64,000 nt of DNA from Eucommia ulmoides (taxonomy: Eukaryota; Streptophyta; Magnoliopsida; Garryales; Eucommiaceae), in contig CM028330.1 in the NCBI GenBank assembly GCA_016647705.1, positions 47,954,397-48,018,396 on the forward strand. The letters run 5' to 3'. Shown piece by piece: positions 47,409-58,289 of the stretch (its first letter is position 1; each line of letters starts with the position of its first letter). The position numbers and the translations under genes are program-made. Under the pieces are notes generated by a model. It worked only from the letters and a program-made list of their open reading frames with translations, had not been told where the DNA came from and made no database searches.

Positions 47409-50053
47409 ATAATAAATTTTTTGCAATACGTCAAAATCACATAACTGTCTCTCAAAACACATAAATATCACCAAACCACATAAATACATATCAAATACGT
47501 CAAACGGGTCATCTATAAGAATTCCCTTCATGCCTCCACATTTAATCAAGTCCTTAACAAGGTCAAGCATCTCAAATACGTCTCAATCTACATAAAAACG
47601 TTTCAAACATATAACCACGTATAAATATGTATCGAAATACATACGTCCCAACTATGAAAATCCGATACGTTACAAAAATCAATAATCTCTGTATACAAAA
47701 ATATTATATCAATAAATTTTCTAAAATACTCATCGACTCAAGGATAATTCAGATTATCCTTTCCCTATGAAATCCCAATGACCCCACATTCCGACTCCGC
47801 CTACTGTTAGTAGTGGACCAATACATACAACTGAGTTATTTTTTTTTTTTTATCGGTGCACTGTCTTCGTAGTATAAAAACATTTCATGGATCATCAAAA
47901 TCCACTTCCCAAATATTTTCATCCAAATCCACTTTCCAATATAAAATGCAGCCACACCTGGCTATATTCGAATCTCAACAAAATATAACCACTTCACTGT
48001 TAATATCAAAATCTCAACCAATATTTTTCAACCTAGAATCTCAATATATATCTCAACAAAATATAACCACCTCACTGTCAATATCAACATCTCAACAAAA
48101 TATTTTCAACATATAGCACCGGTTTTTCAAATCGACAAATCAACTCACGTATATATCATAAAATAACATACTTCTCCTGCTAGCCACATGATCGTTTTAA
48201 CCTCACGATCGGGAGTTGCAACGATTCCGTACCACCTGCAAGGTTTGCTCCCAAATGGGACAAACAACCACATGCCGGACTAATCCTCCGGACATGACAT
48301 AATAATCAACCACCCGCAGGTCTATTTACCTGACTGGACAATAATCAACCACCTGTAGCCCTATCCACCTGACAGGACATAAACTATGGCATAGTCGGAC
48401 ATACGCAAAATTATTTTTCACATTTCAAGTTTACTTGATCCACATAAGTTAGAAAATTGCCCAATTTTAATAAACACCTTTTGTTTTTCACATTTTATAT
48501 GAAAATATAATTTTGTAAATTTATATAGAAGACAGTGTACATGCGGTCTTCCTAATAAAAAGAATTTATGGATCAAGTATTTTTTTCAAACACTACCTTC
48601 CAAAAAATACTATCATATAACGCATTCTATGTTGGAAAGCAATTTTCCATTGCCACCAATGTAATAAATAATATATTTAAAACACCAAATTCAAATAATT
48701 TAAGTCAACCCATTCCAAACATTTTAAATCCACTAATCCAAACATTTACCCTACTCATTTAAAATAATATATTTAAATCAACCAATTCATTTAAAATAAT
48801 ATATATATATATACACCAAACCATCCAAGCAGCCCATCGTATAGTAAAATACCGCACACCATTTCCTACTAGTCATATGATCGTTTACCTCACAATCGAG
48901 AGTTGCAACGGTATCATACCACCCGCAGGGTTTGCATCCCAAATGGGTCAAATAATCACCTACCAGACTAACCCTCCGGGTAGGACATAATATCAATAAT
49001 AATCTGTCGGACGTCTCCGAACAGGACATAATGTCAATAACTACCTGCCAGACTATCCTACAGACAGGACAAAATATCAATAACCACCTGCCGAACTACC
49101 CTTCGGACAGGACAAAATCATCCCGCATGACATGCCCTCATGACGGGATCCAAGCTATGGCGTAACAGGATAATAAAATCGTTTTTCACTTTTTAAAATT
49201 TTACTTGATCCATGATTCACCATCCATTTCATCAACTTTTTTTTTTTTTTTTTTTCATAATTTAATACGAAAATATCGTTTCACCATTCATATAGAAGAT
49301 AATATACACCGTTAAATTAATAACTCCCATTTAGCGACAATTTCCAATGGTCCACGACTAACACAGCACTCAGTCAGATTTATTTAACTCATTATAGATA
49401 GTTTACTCTTATCACCCGCCATCTCAAATGTTAGTATATTCAACTTATTAATCCACCGTCATCTCAAATGTTAATATATTCAAATTATTTTTTATTTTTT
49501 TTTAGGGATCAAAGTGAAATAATGGTAATAACATGTTAGTGCAAAATATCCAACCCTCCACAACATAACGGAGACGTCAATGTTATACGTATATTATTAA
49601 CCCCACCATTAGATATTAATATTTTTTTATCCACCACCACATATAAGAATTCATCCACTATCATATATTAATACAAAATAAAATGCCCAATGTTTTGTTC
49701 ATAAAATTTCGAGAATTTTATCACTTAATCAAATAAATTTTTCAACATTAACAATTTATGCCAATGTCACAAAACTTACACAGGGATCAAATTGTGCAAT
49801 TTGGCTGACCAAAAGATCCACCTAATCAATCAAACATGTATACACATATGAGTAATTTCAGTCCCAATCAATTGTAAAACGTAAACAATCGTGGTTTGTT
49901 ATTCCATTTTTATTTCACGATCTCGACTAAAATTATTATTTTTACATATTAGCAATTTATTATGAATGATGGGTATCATAATCCCGGTTCAAAGTGCTCG
50001 CAAATATAAACTCTGAGTCTACATAATTTATAACCTAAGCTCTGATACCACCT
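47409..50053 (-). mobile_element. Decayed Gypsy internal sequence with a 700-bp tandem repeat (minus strand)
   Basis: The right edge carries AGCTCTGATACCA (50038-50050), the complement of a tRNA-Met primer-binding site, so reading leftward this is the leader and beginning of a Gypsy body. A unit of roughly 700 bp is present twice: phrases such as ATGATCGTTT..ACCTCACAATCG, GAGTTGCAACG and ACCGCAGG-type blocks occur at 48185-48420 and 48875-49150, and TATAGAAGA.A.T.TACA at 48525 and 49292. CGGACA.GACA phrases repeat many times. No intact ORF was recognised. Confidence 0.5.
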
Positions 50054-50054
50054 T

Positions 50055-52071
50055 TGATGACTCGGTTTCTCAGGGCCACACTATGGATTCTCCTATAGAG
50101 CATTCCTAAACCTAAAACCAACTGGTCGACTTCCCAGTCTACAGTATTCGGTAAATTTGATAATAATGGCAACCACTTTAATTACCGATTTTACGACAAT
50201 AATTTCTAAATCTAATAGTCACCATTTAAATCAAAATAATTCAGCTAATAGCCAATCAACGAATTTTTCATACATGATAACCCAATTAAAAGAGTCTCGA
50301 ATTTGTAATTTAAAAACCAAATTTTCATATTTTATCAAATCAGATTATCCTATCATAATTTTATAAAAATCGACTTCCCAACATTAAATCAAACCAGTTA
50401 TATTCAACAATTACATTTACCGAATATTCGATACATTATTATTGAGAGAAATATTCTACAACAACTACGATAATTAATATTACCGTTTTCGCTAATTATA
50501 ACAATAAATAATAATTATAATTTTTACAATAGAAATTCCACAAAAACTCTTCTCTCATTTCCGTCCTAGCCGACCCTACAATGTAACCACTATGGGGTTG
50601 TGAGCTAATGCTCAGTAGAACTCCACCCTCTCTAATACGTGCATTTAATTAATATATATCACATAAATCACATAAACATACTTGTCACATAAATCTAACA
50701 CATAAACCACGACATTTACATGCTCGTCACATAAATCCCGCACCGTCCAAATCATATCATATAACCACCCAAGAAACAATTAAATATATATATTAGTAGA
50801 GTTCGAAATTCTACCTTTTCCGGATTTTCTGCCGGCCACAAGATTGGATTTTTGAATTTTATTGGGGTGGTTTGTGTATTTTTTATATTTTTTATTTTTG
50901 TTTTCCTACTTCCTGTTTTTCATTTGCGTTCAGCCCACTAAAGCCACCACTGTCGACAAACCAACTGAACGGATAAGCACACGCATACGCTCGCTCACTC
51001 ACCGCCGACGACACCCCCACAACGATCACACGCTCTACGACGGAACACCCACACACAACTGACGCAAATCACACACACCCACTGCTTTCTCTCTCTCTAC
51101 ACTCTACTTCGGCGACACCCTATACCACCATGTACACATAACACACACTGAACACACAACCATCCACCGACAGATCAATCCAAACGATGGCACAACACAC
51201 ATCCCACCGATAACACACACGATCAGTGACGAGCACACCCACGCCGAAACACTCACGCCACCGTCACCATAGGATCGAACAACATACACATACACAACCG
51301 AACTGATCAGCACACACAAAACCACCGTGAACATACCCATACACAGTCGACAGAAAAACAGAGCACACACATCCACACCTAAACCGTCGGAAAATTAGAC
51401 AACACCCCCATACTCCCATAGCTACCCATACCAAACAACCACTGTCGGACCAACTGAACGACAACACATACACATACACACACATACACCCACTTCACCG
51501 GCGACTCCCTCCGTCGACCAACAACGACGATCACACGCACACAACGACACACACGACACATGGCCGGACAACGGAACATCACACACACACATGAACAAAT
51601 CAGAAACAGAGTATACACATACTCACCGGAGTGACGACCACACCGTCGAACGGACAGACAACACATACACACATATTCCGATCACATATGCACAACAAAA
51701 CACACACATACATGCCGGATCAAACAAAGGAACACACGCACACCGCCAAACGACGATACCCATTTCCTTCTCTCTGTTCTCTGTTTTTTGATAATCCATC
51801 CCTCTGCCATGCATGTATATATATATATATATATAAACGAGGTCCTTTATAGGGAAGGAAAACAAATTTTATTTAAAAATTACACTAACCCCCCCCCTCA
51901 ATTTTTGTTAAGTTATTAATTAAATCCAATTCTAATTTTAATATTTTGAAAACTACAATTTGACCCCTAAATTTTTAAATCACATAATTAATATCGCCAT
52001 CCACCCCGTTATTTTTGACATATTATAAAATGCAACTAAAATTGTTTGTATATAAAAATTGGGGTCTTACA
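50055..52071 (-). mobile_element. Gypsy LTR (minus strand) joining two partial bodies
   Basis: Read on the minus strand it is TGTAAGACCCC...GAGTCATCA, 2017 bp, with the PBS complement at 50038-50050 on its left. To its right, on the minus strand, lies the end of a polyprotein and a purine tract. It is homologous to the solo LTR at 4436-5872 but longer, because of a block of about 800 bp (50980-51780) that is extremely rich in CACA and poor in G on the plus strand. The open frames there arise from that composition. Confidence 0.72.
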
Positions 52072-52493
52072 ACTCTTCCCCCTCAAAAGAAATTTCGTCC
52101 CGAAATTTTCGTGGAAAACAATAGGAATTAAAATTTCAGTCAAACCAATAAAAATTCAGAATCGCAGCGCATGGTCATGTTAGTCACACTTAATTCTAGA
52201 ACAATGGTTTCTTGTGTAGAATCCCATAACCGAAAGTCACCCTTAATTCATAACCAACAATCCGTTCCAACATCGCAACATTTTCATTCGCAGTGGCCAA
52301 TATTATATCCAATAACCAACAAACAGGATACACTTTGGTCGGTAACACCTAACACAGACAACCAACTGTCAAAGAATCTCATGTTTCTAACTGTTTTCGC
52401 TGCGCTACTCTGATAAAAATAATAATCAATAATAGTATAAATACAATATATCCTTAAAATATCACGATAGTCTCAGTGGATTGACTTTATCTC
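52072..52493 (-). pseudogene. 3' end of a Gypsy polyprotein and polypurine tract (minus strand)
   Basis: Minus strand: AATTTCGGGACGAAATTTC (reads F-R/G-D/T-E-I style, the usual last residues of Del/Tekay-like chromovirus polyproteins) followed by TTTTGAGGGGGAAGAG (52073-52088), a good polypurine tract, then the LTR start TGTAAG. Only about 400 bp of this 3' body is present. The upstream part is too decayed to recognise an integrase or chromodomain. Confidence 0.55.
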
Positions 52494-52748
52494 ATTCCAA
52501 CAGTAATTTTTTCATAACCAATATTTATCCATTTCATCCGATATTTCCAATCAACTTATTTGCAACAATATTTCCATCCAGCATTTCAACCAACAAGTTC
52601 GCAACCAACATCATAAGCAACAAATAGCCCAACTCCATGTGAATTGGCCCGTGAGACAAAAAATCATCAATCTCAATACTCACATCAAAATTTTCAACAA
52701 TCTCGTAAATGTTTTATAAATATTACCACAATCCAACGTCAAATAATA
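52494..52748 (+). repeat. Direct duplicate, right copy
   Basis: Right partner of 47158-47408, differing at scattered bases (for example TCTCGTAAATGTT for TCATATAAACGCT). It joins unrelated DNA (TGTATCTGAGCAC) at 52749. Confidence 0.85.
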
Positions 52749-52849
52749 TGTATCTGAGCACATAGGAAAATATCTATGTATGTTTTGAGGTAAAAAGTAA
52801 TAATATGTATAATGTTGATATATTTATTGGTAAGTGATTTTATTCGAAA

Positions 52850-53530
52850 CATTACATCATCAATATTTTCAAGGAAGTCATCTACACTGCAACCACAAAT
52901 TTTGTCTGTGTCATTTTTCCAAAAATTGTGCCCCCTATAGTTCCAAAAATGTCTGATGCACTGATTTCAACTCTATATCTAAAAAGTTCAATTTTTAAGA
53001 TACATAATTTACGAAATAGTTTATGGAATATTTATGTATATAAGCATGGATCATTTGAAATATATAAATGGCTTACTTTGGCTTGAGATGGCCTTTTTTT
53101 TCGTTACAATGGTTGAAGTGAAAATTTTGCATGTGCTTATCACTAGTAGCGCAACCACAATAACTACATCCCATGTAGAAGAACGACTAATTGAAATCGA
53201 CAACTCGAACTAAGTATTTGATAACATAAGATGCATACATTAAAAATAAAGGATCAGAAGAGTGAAATATAAATTTAAAATATAGAGCAAACTGAAACTG
53301 ACGTGAAGTTCATAACTTACAACATTCGAGAGGTCTTTAATGTATGCAATTTTTGCGAAATTAGCCTCCAGTTGTGATGATGTTGGATGGGTTAAAAATT
53401 TTAAGCATTTTGCATGCGTGTGATTCTTAACTGTAGTAAGATTTTCTACTAGCTTGTATAGATGTGGATGTTAATTGATATTCTCCGGAGAAATCATGAG
53501 AAGGTAGACGTGCAAAAGAAGAGGAAAGGA
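52850..53530 (-). pseudogene. Possible RPA/DUF223-like OB-fold protein fragment
   Basis: Minus-strand pieces resemble plant replication protein A1-like (DUF223) proteins. FSGEYQLTSTSI (about 53502-53467) matches the family's Y.GK..LSSTS style. KIAYIKDLSNV (about 53360-53325) precedes YMGCSYCGCATSDKHMQNFHFNHCNEK (about 53177-53100), a Cys-X2-Cys...Cys zinc-ribbon-like run seen in the C-terminal OB fold. Two AG acceptor-like junctions separate the pieces. Such genes occur both as host genes and inside Helitrons. Frames are broken. The call rests on weak motifs. Confidence 0.35.
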
Positions 53531-54098
53531 TAATAAATATATAGGAAATAAAAGTGATGCTAAACATGTGGTAGTTAAGATTGAATAGAAGGGAAAATGA
53601 GGTACTTCTAGTTATTAAATTTAAACCTGAGGGGAAATGTTGATATTTTATTAACGAACGCAATAATAACATTAGAGAACATTAACTTTTCGAAATTATG
53701 AGAAACACAAAAATAAAAGCAAAGCAAATCTCATTTCAGGTAGGAAGTTAGAAGATAAATAATGATTCTTTAAGTGTTTTTTTTGTTTTTTTTTTTTGGG
53801 AATGGACTATGAAATAAAATGTCAATGTAGTGTGTAATAGAAATGACTAAAGAGTCATGATATATAAATCATATTATGGCAGAGTGGAGAAGATATGTTA
53901 ATAGGTATAACAATATCTGTAATGCCAATTACATGCCTCTAAACATTATTTGTTACCTTCATATTATTCTATGTGCGAACAAATTAAAATATTACTATGA
54001 AAGAATGAATTGCGTTTCTTCTTCAGTGGCCGAATTGATAGAAATAGAACTTGTCATTTTCATTGTATTGATGTGCCTCAGGAAAATAATATGTCAGG
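53531..54098. other. AT-rich DNA, no gene recognised
   Basis: An 85-codon open frame starts at 53876 (MAEWRRYVNRYNNICN) but shows no family features and enters the inverted repeat. A poly-T run is at 53777-53797. Confidence 0.4.
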
Positions 54099-55024
54099 TT
54101 CTAAATACTTACCATTATGTGAAACAAATTTGAGACGTGATCCCATTATAAAGGGCCTTGTCAGTATTATGTCTGCGATCAAGTTCGCTTTGTGGTCAAG
54201 GAATTTGTCATACATTATCAACCGCATTGGTTTGTAGCTGACAAAGAGTTATAGCATGAGAATGTTTGTACATATGACCAAAAGCTAAGGCAATTATACC
54301 TTTTATCAATTACAATTAGTTATTGGAGTTTGGTCACTCCCTTTTGAATCAGTTGAATTCTTGCATCAAAAATCCTAAAAGCGACTACCATGATATATGT
54401 ATAATAATTCACTGTTAACCCATTATTTTACAATCTGTGCCACCTTTCACCTACTGTTATGCGAAATATTTTAATTACGAATCAAACTATCTCTGTTGCT
54501 GTAGCGATCATATTTCAGTCATTACTAACGACGCTCATTAGTTGAAGTAAACAAGGCCAAAAGACTGATAGGAGCGTCGTTAGTAATGATTGAAATCTAA
54601 CCGCTATAGTAACAGAAACCGTTTGATTCGTAAGGAAAACGTTTCACGCAGCAGTAGATGCAAGGTGTCACAGAATGTAAAATGATAGGCTAGCAGTGAA
54701 CTATTATTCATATATCATTGTAGTCACTCTAAGGTTTCTGGACACAAGAATTCAACCGACACGAAAAGGAGTAACTAAACTCCAAGAACTAATTGTAATT
54801 GATGAAAGGTATGACTACAACTATCAAGTGACTCCTTGAGCCTTTGGTCGTATATGCAAACATTCTTACACTATTACTCTTTGTCAGCTACAAATCAATG
54901 TGGTTGACAATGTGGGACCAATTCCTTGACCATGTGACTAAATTGATCTTAGACATAATACATACAAGGCCCATTATAATAAGATTAGTTTCAAAGTTGT
55001 TTCACATAATAATAAATATTTAGT
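54099..55024. repeat. Long inverted repeat (foldback), arms about 450 bp
   Basis: Left arm about 54099-54547 and right arm about 54563-55024 are reverse complements at roughly 85% by eye. Matched pairs include CTAAATACTTACCATTATGTG / CATAATAATAAATATTTAG, GCTGACAAAGAGT / ACTCTTTGTCAGC, ATCAATTACAATTAGTT / AACTAATTGTAATTGAT, and, near the centre, CATTACTAACGACGCTC / GAGCGTCGTTAGTAATG. The loop is only about 15-30 bases. No transposase. It could be a foldback element or a hairpin-RNA locus. Ends and target duplication are not settled. Confidence 0.82.
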
Positions 55025-55605
55025 GCTTTTTTTTTTTTTCCCGTAAAATAACAAAAATGCGACATTGAAATGGACAAAATTAACACATATATTACCAAAT
55101 CACCCTTGAAAGTGTCTCTTATATAATGTTATACATATATACCAATTTTTTTTTAAGGTTTTTATTATCTAAGGGTTTGTTTGATTTAAAAACATAAGTA
55201 CTTAAAACTAAATAGATTAAGTATTTAATTAATTAAGTGTGTTTGATAAATACAATTAAAATTACTTAATTAATTAAGTTAGTTAAAAAATTATGTTAAA
55301 AGTTAAGTAAAAAATTCAGTAAAGACCTCATTGCTTATTTTTTTGGCAGAAGACGCTCAGAACTTTCTAATTTTTTTTAAAAAAAAAAAACTATGTTTTG
55401 ACGTTTTTGCCCTCCATTCTATCTTGGTTTCTTATGTTCATTTCGTCATTTGCCCATGGAGTGCAGAGAAGAGAGCTGAGAAGAGAAGGCAGAGGAGAGA
55501 AGAGGCGGCGAGCAAGAGAGCAATCGATCGATTTTCGTTGAGCAGATAAGAGGTGGCAGTCGATCGATCTTCGTTGAGCAGAAAAGATAACGGCCCCTAA
55601 TACTG

Positions 55606-56175
55606 TTCGATTTCGATCTCTCCAAGAAACTTCCGGCGAGAACTCTCGATACTTGTTCGATCGTTTTGCCAGTGAAAAACTTCGACACAAAAAGGAAATG
55701 AAGATTGATTTTCATCTCCAGCTGTTGCAGCCAATTGGGACTCTCGCCGAAGGACTCAGCCCATCCAGTCGAGACCGAGTCAAACTCACCGAATCTCGAG
55801 TCCGACTTGGTCGCGAAGTCGAATTCATTCATCGGAACGGAGGAGTACATCGCACCGGAGATAATCCTCGGCCATGGACATGATTTCGCAGTTGATTGGT
55901 GGTGCTTGGGTGTCATTTTGTATGAGATGTTATACGGAACGACACCGTTTAAGGGGTCCAACAGGAAAGAGACATTCCATCGGATTCTGACGAAATCGCC
56001 GGAGCTCGTTGGAGAGCTAATGTCGTTGAGGAACTTAATTGCGAAGCTGTTGGAGAAGGATCCGAAGCAGAGAATCTCATTGGAGGAAATCAAGGGCCAC
56101 GATTTCTTCAAGGGGTGATTTGGGACACGATCTTGCTAATCCAACGACCACCAATCGTACCAAAATTACGATTTT
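55606..56175 (+). pseudogene. Captured OXI1-type AGC VIII protein kinase C-terminal half
   Basis: It begins FDFDLSKKLP, the DFD form of the kinase DFG motif that marks plant AGC VIII kinases. It passes a TGA at 55699 (Arg CGA in the likely ancestor), then RLIFISSCCSQLGLSPKDS and the PDK1-type activation loop KSNSFIGTEEYIAPE (about 55818-55862). Subdomains IX to XI follow: HDFAVDWWCLGVILYEMLYG, TPFKGSNRKETF, LLEKDPKQRISLEEIKGH. After HDFFKG a 1-base loss shifts the frame to WDTILLIQRPPIVP, the usual OXI1 tail. The N-lobe, with the ATP loop and catalytic Lys, is absent. The OXI1 subgroup assignment comes from recalled family features. Confidence 0.85.
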
Positions 56176-56737
56176 AAACTCTGAAATTACGCTTTTGTTT
56201 AGTTCCTACATTGTAGTAATCAAAGTACATTCGTACATCAATCTCAAATTTTTTAAATGATGTTCTTTTTCATCTTGTCTAATGATTTATTAAGGGATTT
56301 GAGGTCGATTTTGCGTTCGATCTAAGATTGCAAGCTCCGATTGCGTAGAGATTTGTTGAGAAATTTGATCGCGTCCAATGAGGTGCTATCTCTTCTTCAT
56401 CTTCTTCTTCCAACTGATCTCCAACTGATTTGTGTTATGTGTATCTTGATAGCAATTTCTTATGATTTGTTTGTTTTCAAACATGAATTCCTATCCTATG
56501 TTTCTCCATTTCTAATATTCAGTTCTTATTCTGAATCATGAGATCTGTTTGTTTCCAAAACGTTAATTCAATTTTATTTATTTGCGTTGTCAAATGATGT
56601 TTCCATTTGATTTGGATTTTGAGAAACTGTTTAAAGAATTGTATAGAAATTAAACATGTTTAATTTATCAATGATTACAAAATTTATTGAATTTTATGGT
56701 TGTTTAATTTTATAGAAATGATTTTTTTTTTTTTTTG

Positions 56738-57090
56738 ATTCAAGGGTAAATATGTAAATTAAACAATTTTCAGCAATTCAAAATTTGCACTTATCAAATA
56801 AACAAAAACAAACCAGCACTTAAATTTTCAACACAATTTCATCAAACAACTTTTTTAAATTTTCAGCACTTAAAATTTAGGATTTGTTTGATAACAACTT
56901 AATTTTGAAGTGCTGAAAATTTATGTGCTGAAAATTAAGTGCTGAAATTTTAAGTGCTGAAAATTTAAGAAGATTGTTTGATAAAATTGTGCTGAAAATT
57001 TAAGTACTGAATTTTTTTTATTTGTTTGATAAGTACAAAATTTGTATGTTGAAAATTGTTTAATTTACATAACTACTTTTGAATCAAGAT
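56738..57090. repeat. Internal foldback built on AAGTGCTGAAAATT repeats
   Basis: Left arm (56738-56880) and right arm (56881-57090) are inverted copies: ATGTAAATTAAACAATTTTCA on one side, its complement on the other; CAGCACTTAAATTTTCA against TGAAAATTTAAGTGCTG. The right arm has four to five near-tandem copies of AAGTGCTGAAAATTT. A TTTGTTTGATAA phrase in it resembles the outer terminal repeats, so it may be a small related MITE nested in the larger element. Confidence 0.65.
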
Positions 57091-57598
57091 AATGTGAAAA
57101 AAAAAAAAAAAAAAAAAAAAAATTGAGAATAAAACAATAAAATTAGGGTGTCATTTTTAAAAAAAAAAAAAAATTATATTAAAATTAAAAGTAGAAATTA
57201 ACCCAAAAATATGTAAATATTATATATATATTTATGTAATTTGATTGCTTAAATTAAATTATAACAATAATTTAAATATAAAATAAAATTAAAATTATAA
57301 AATAATTCAAAATTAATTCAATTCTCATTAATCCTAACTCTAATTAAACCTTCATAGAGAATCAATAGTAAAATAGTCAAAATATATTTTTTTTAATTGA
57401 AAAATAATGGAGTGCATTAAGCAAAATGAAATAAGTGAAGGGACTTTGGCTTAATTTTTTCGTCACATTTTGACTTAATTTTTAAGTTAACTTAATTAAT
57501 TAACTAATACTAATTACATTTGTCAAACAAATTTAATTAATTAAATACTTAATATAATCAGTTTTAAGCACTTAATTTTTTTATCAAACAAACTCTAA

Positions 57599-58289
57599 TT
57601 TATTTAAATAAAAAACATGAATGAGACTATTTGTTAATTTTTTTTGTATTATAGAAAGTAAATATTAATAGCTTATTTTATCAGAAAATATCATTCCATA
57701 AATATATAATTATTTTTCAAGGAAAGAGTTCTGAGCGGCCCATCTCCTAGCCCAATTATGTTAAGCCAAGTTCACATATTTAATTTTGGGTCTGGCAACG
57801 TACAGCTACATCATTCATCCTTGGGCTTCAGCAACTACGATGACACTTCTATTTTTTTTTTTCCTCTTTTAAGTAATGTTTGGTTGAAAAAAAAAAAAAT
57901 AAAACTAAAAAAAAAATTATCTTCTGTGGGAAAAAAAAAAAATTGTTAAAAAAATATTTTTTTTTTAGAAAAATGTAAAAGAAAAAAAAAATTATTTAAT
58001 CTCATTTACTTTACTATTTTACCCTTACATATTTTAAAATAAAATAAAATATTAATATTTCAAATTATGTAAAAATTGTACAATTCACTTATTAATAAAA
58101 AAAAATAATTAATTAAAATAAGATTATAATTACAATTATAATAATCATATTCAAATCAAACATAATATATGTAAATTATTAAAAAAATCAAATTTAAAAC
58201 AAATTCAAAAAATATATAAATGAATGGATGGATAGGATATAAAAGAAAAATAACACAATTATAATTCTGATATTTGTTCAGCTTTTTTT
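57599..58289. other. AT-rich DNA with A and T homopolymers, no gene seen
   Basis: Numerous A8-A12 and T8-T10 runs (57850-58000). No coding or RNA feature recognised. Confidence 0.45.

Larger units (their letters stand above)
55173..57595. mobile_element. PIF/Harbinger-like TIR element carrying a kinase fragment
   Basis: The ends GGGTTTGTTTGAT (55173) and, inverted, GAGTTTGTTTGAT (57595) open terminal repeats that align for about 140-190 bp (shared TTAAGTATTTAATTAATTAA and TTAATTAATTAAGTTA). A 3-bp TAA flanks both sides (55170-55172, 57596-57598), the target size of PIF/Harbinger and Tourist elements. No transposase is present. Inside are the protein kinase fragment (55606-56175), a 40-bp near-repeat just upstream of it (GCAATCGATCGATTTTCG / GCAGTCGATCGATCTTCG, 55519 and 55557) and a second foldback (56738-57090). 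Confidence 0.7.

Noticed and set aside
48185-49150. Repeated blocks considered as a CRISPR-like array
   Set aside because: Only two large diverged units with irregular short phrases, in plant retrotransposon DNA; no regular spacer pattern.
51104-51865. Overlapping open frames of 70-97 codons on both strands, Cys/Val-rich or Thr/His-rich
   Set aside because: They arise from the CACA-rich composition of an LTR; low complexity and no start context.
53876-54237. Open frames of 85 and 75 codons before and within the inverted repeat
   Set aside because: No domain features, overlapping in different frames, partly inside the foldback arm.
55446-56111. 221-codon minus-strand open frame
   Set aside because: Antisense to the kinase fragment, whose sense-strand motifs are unambiguous.
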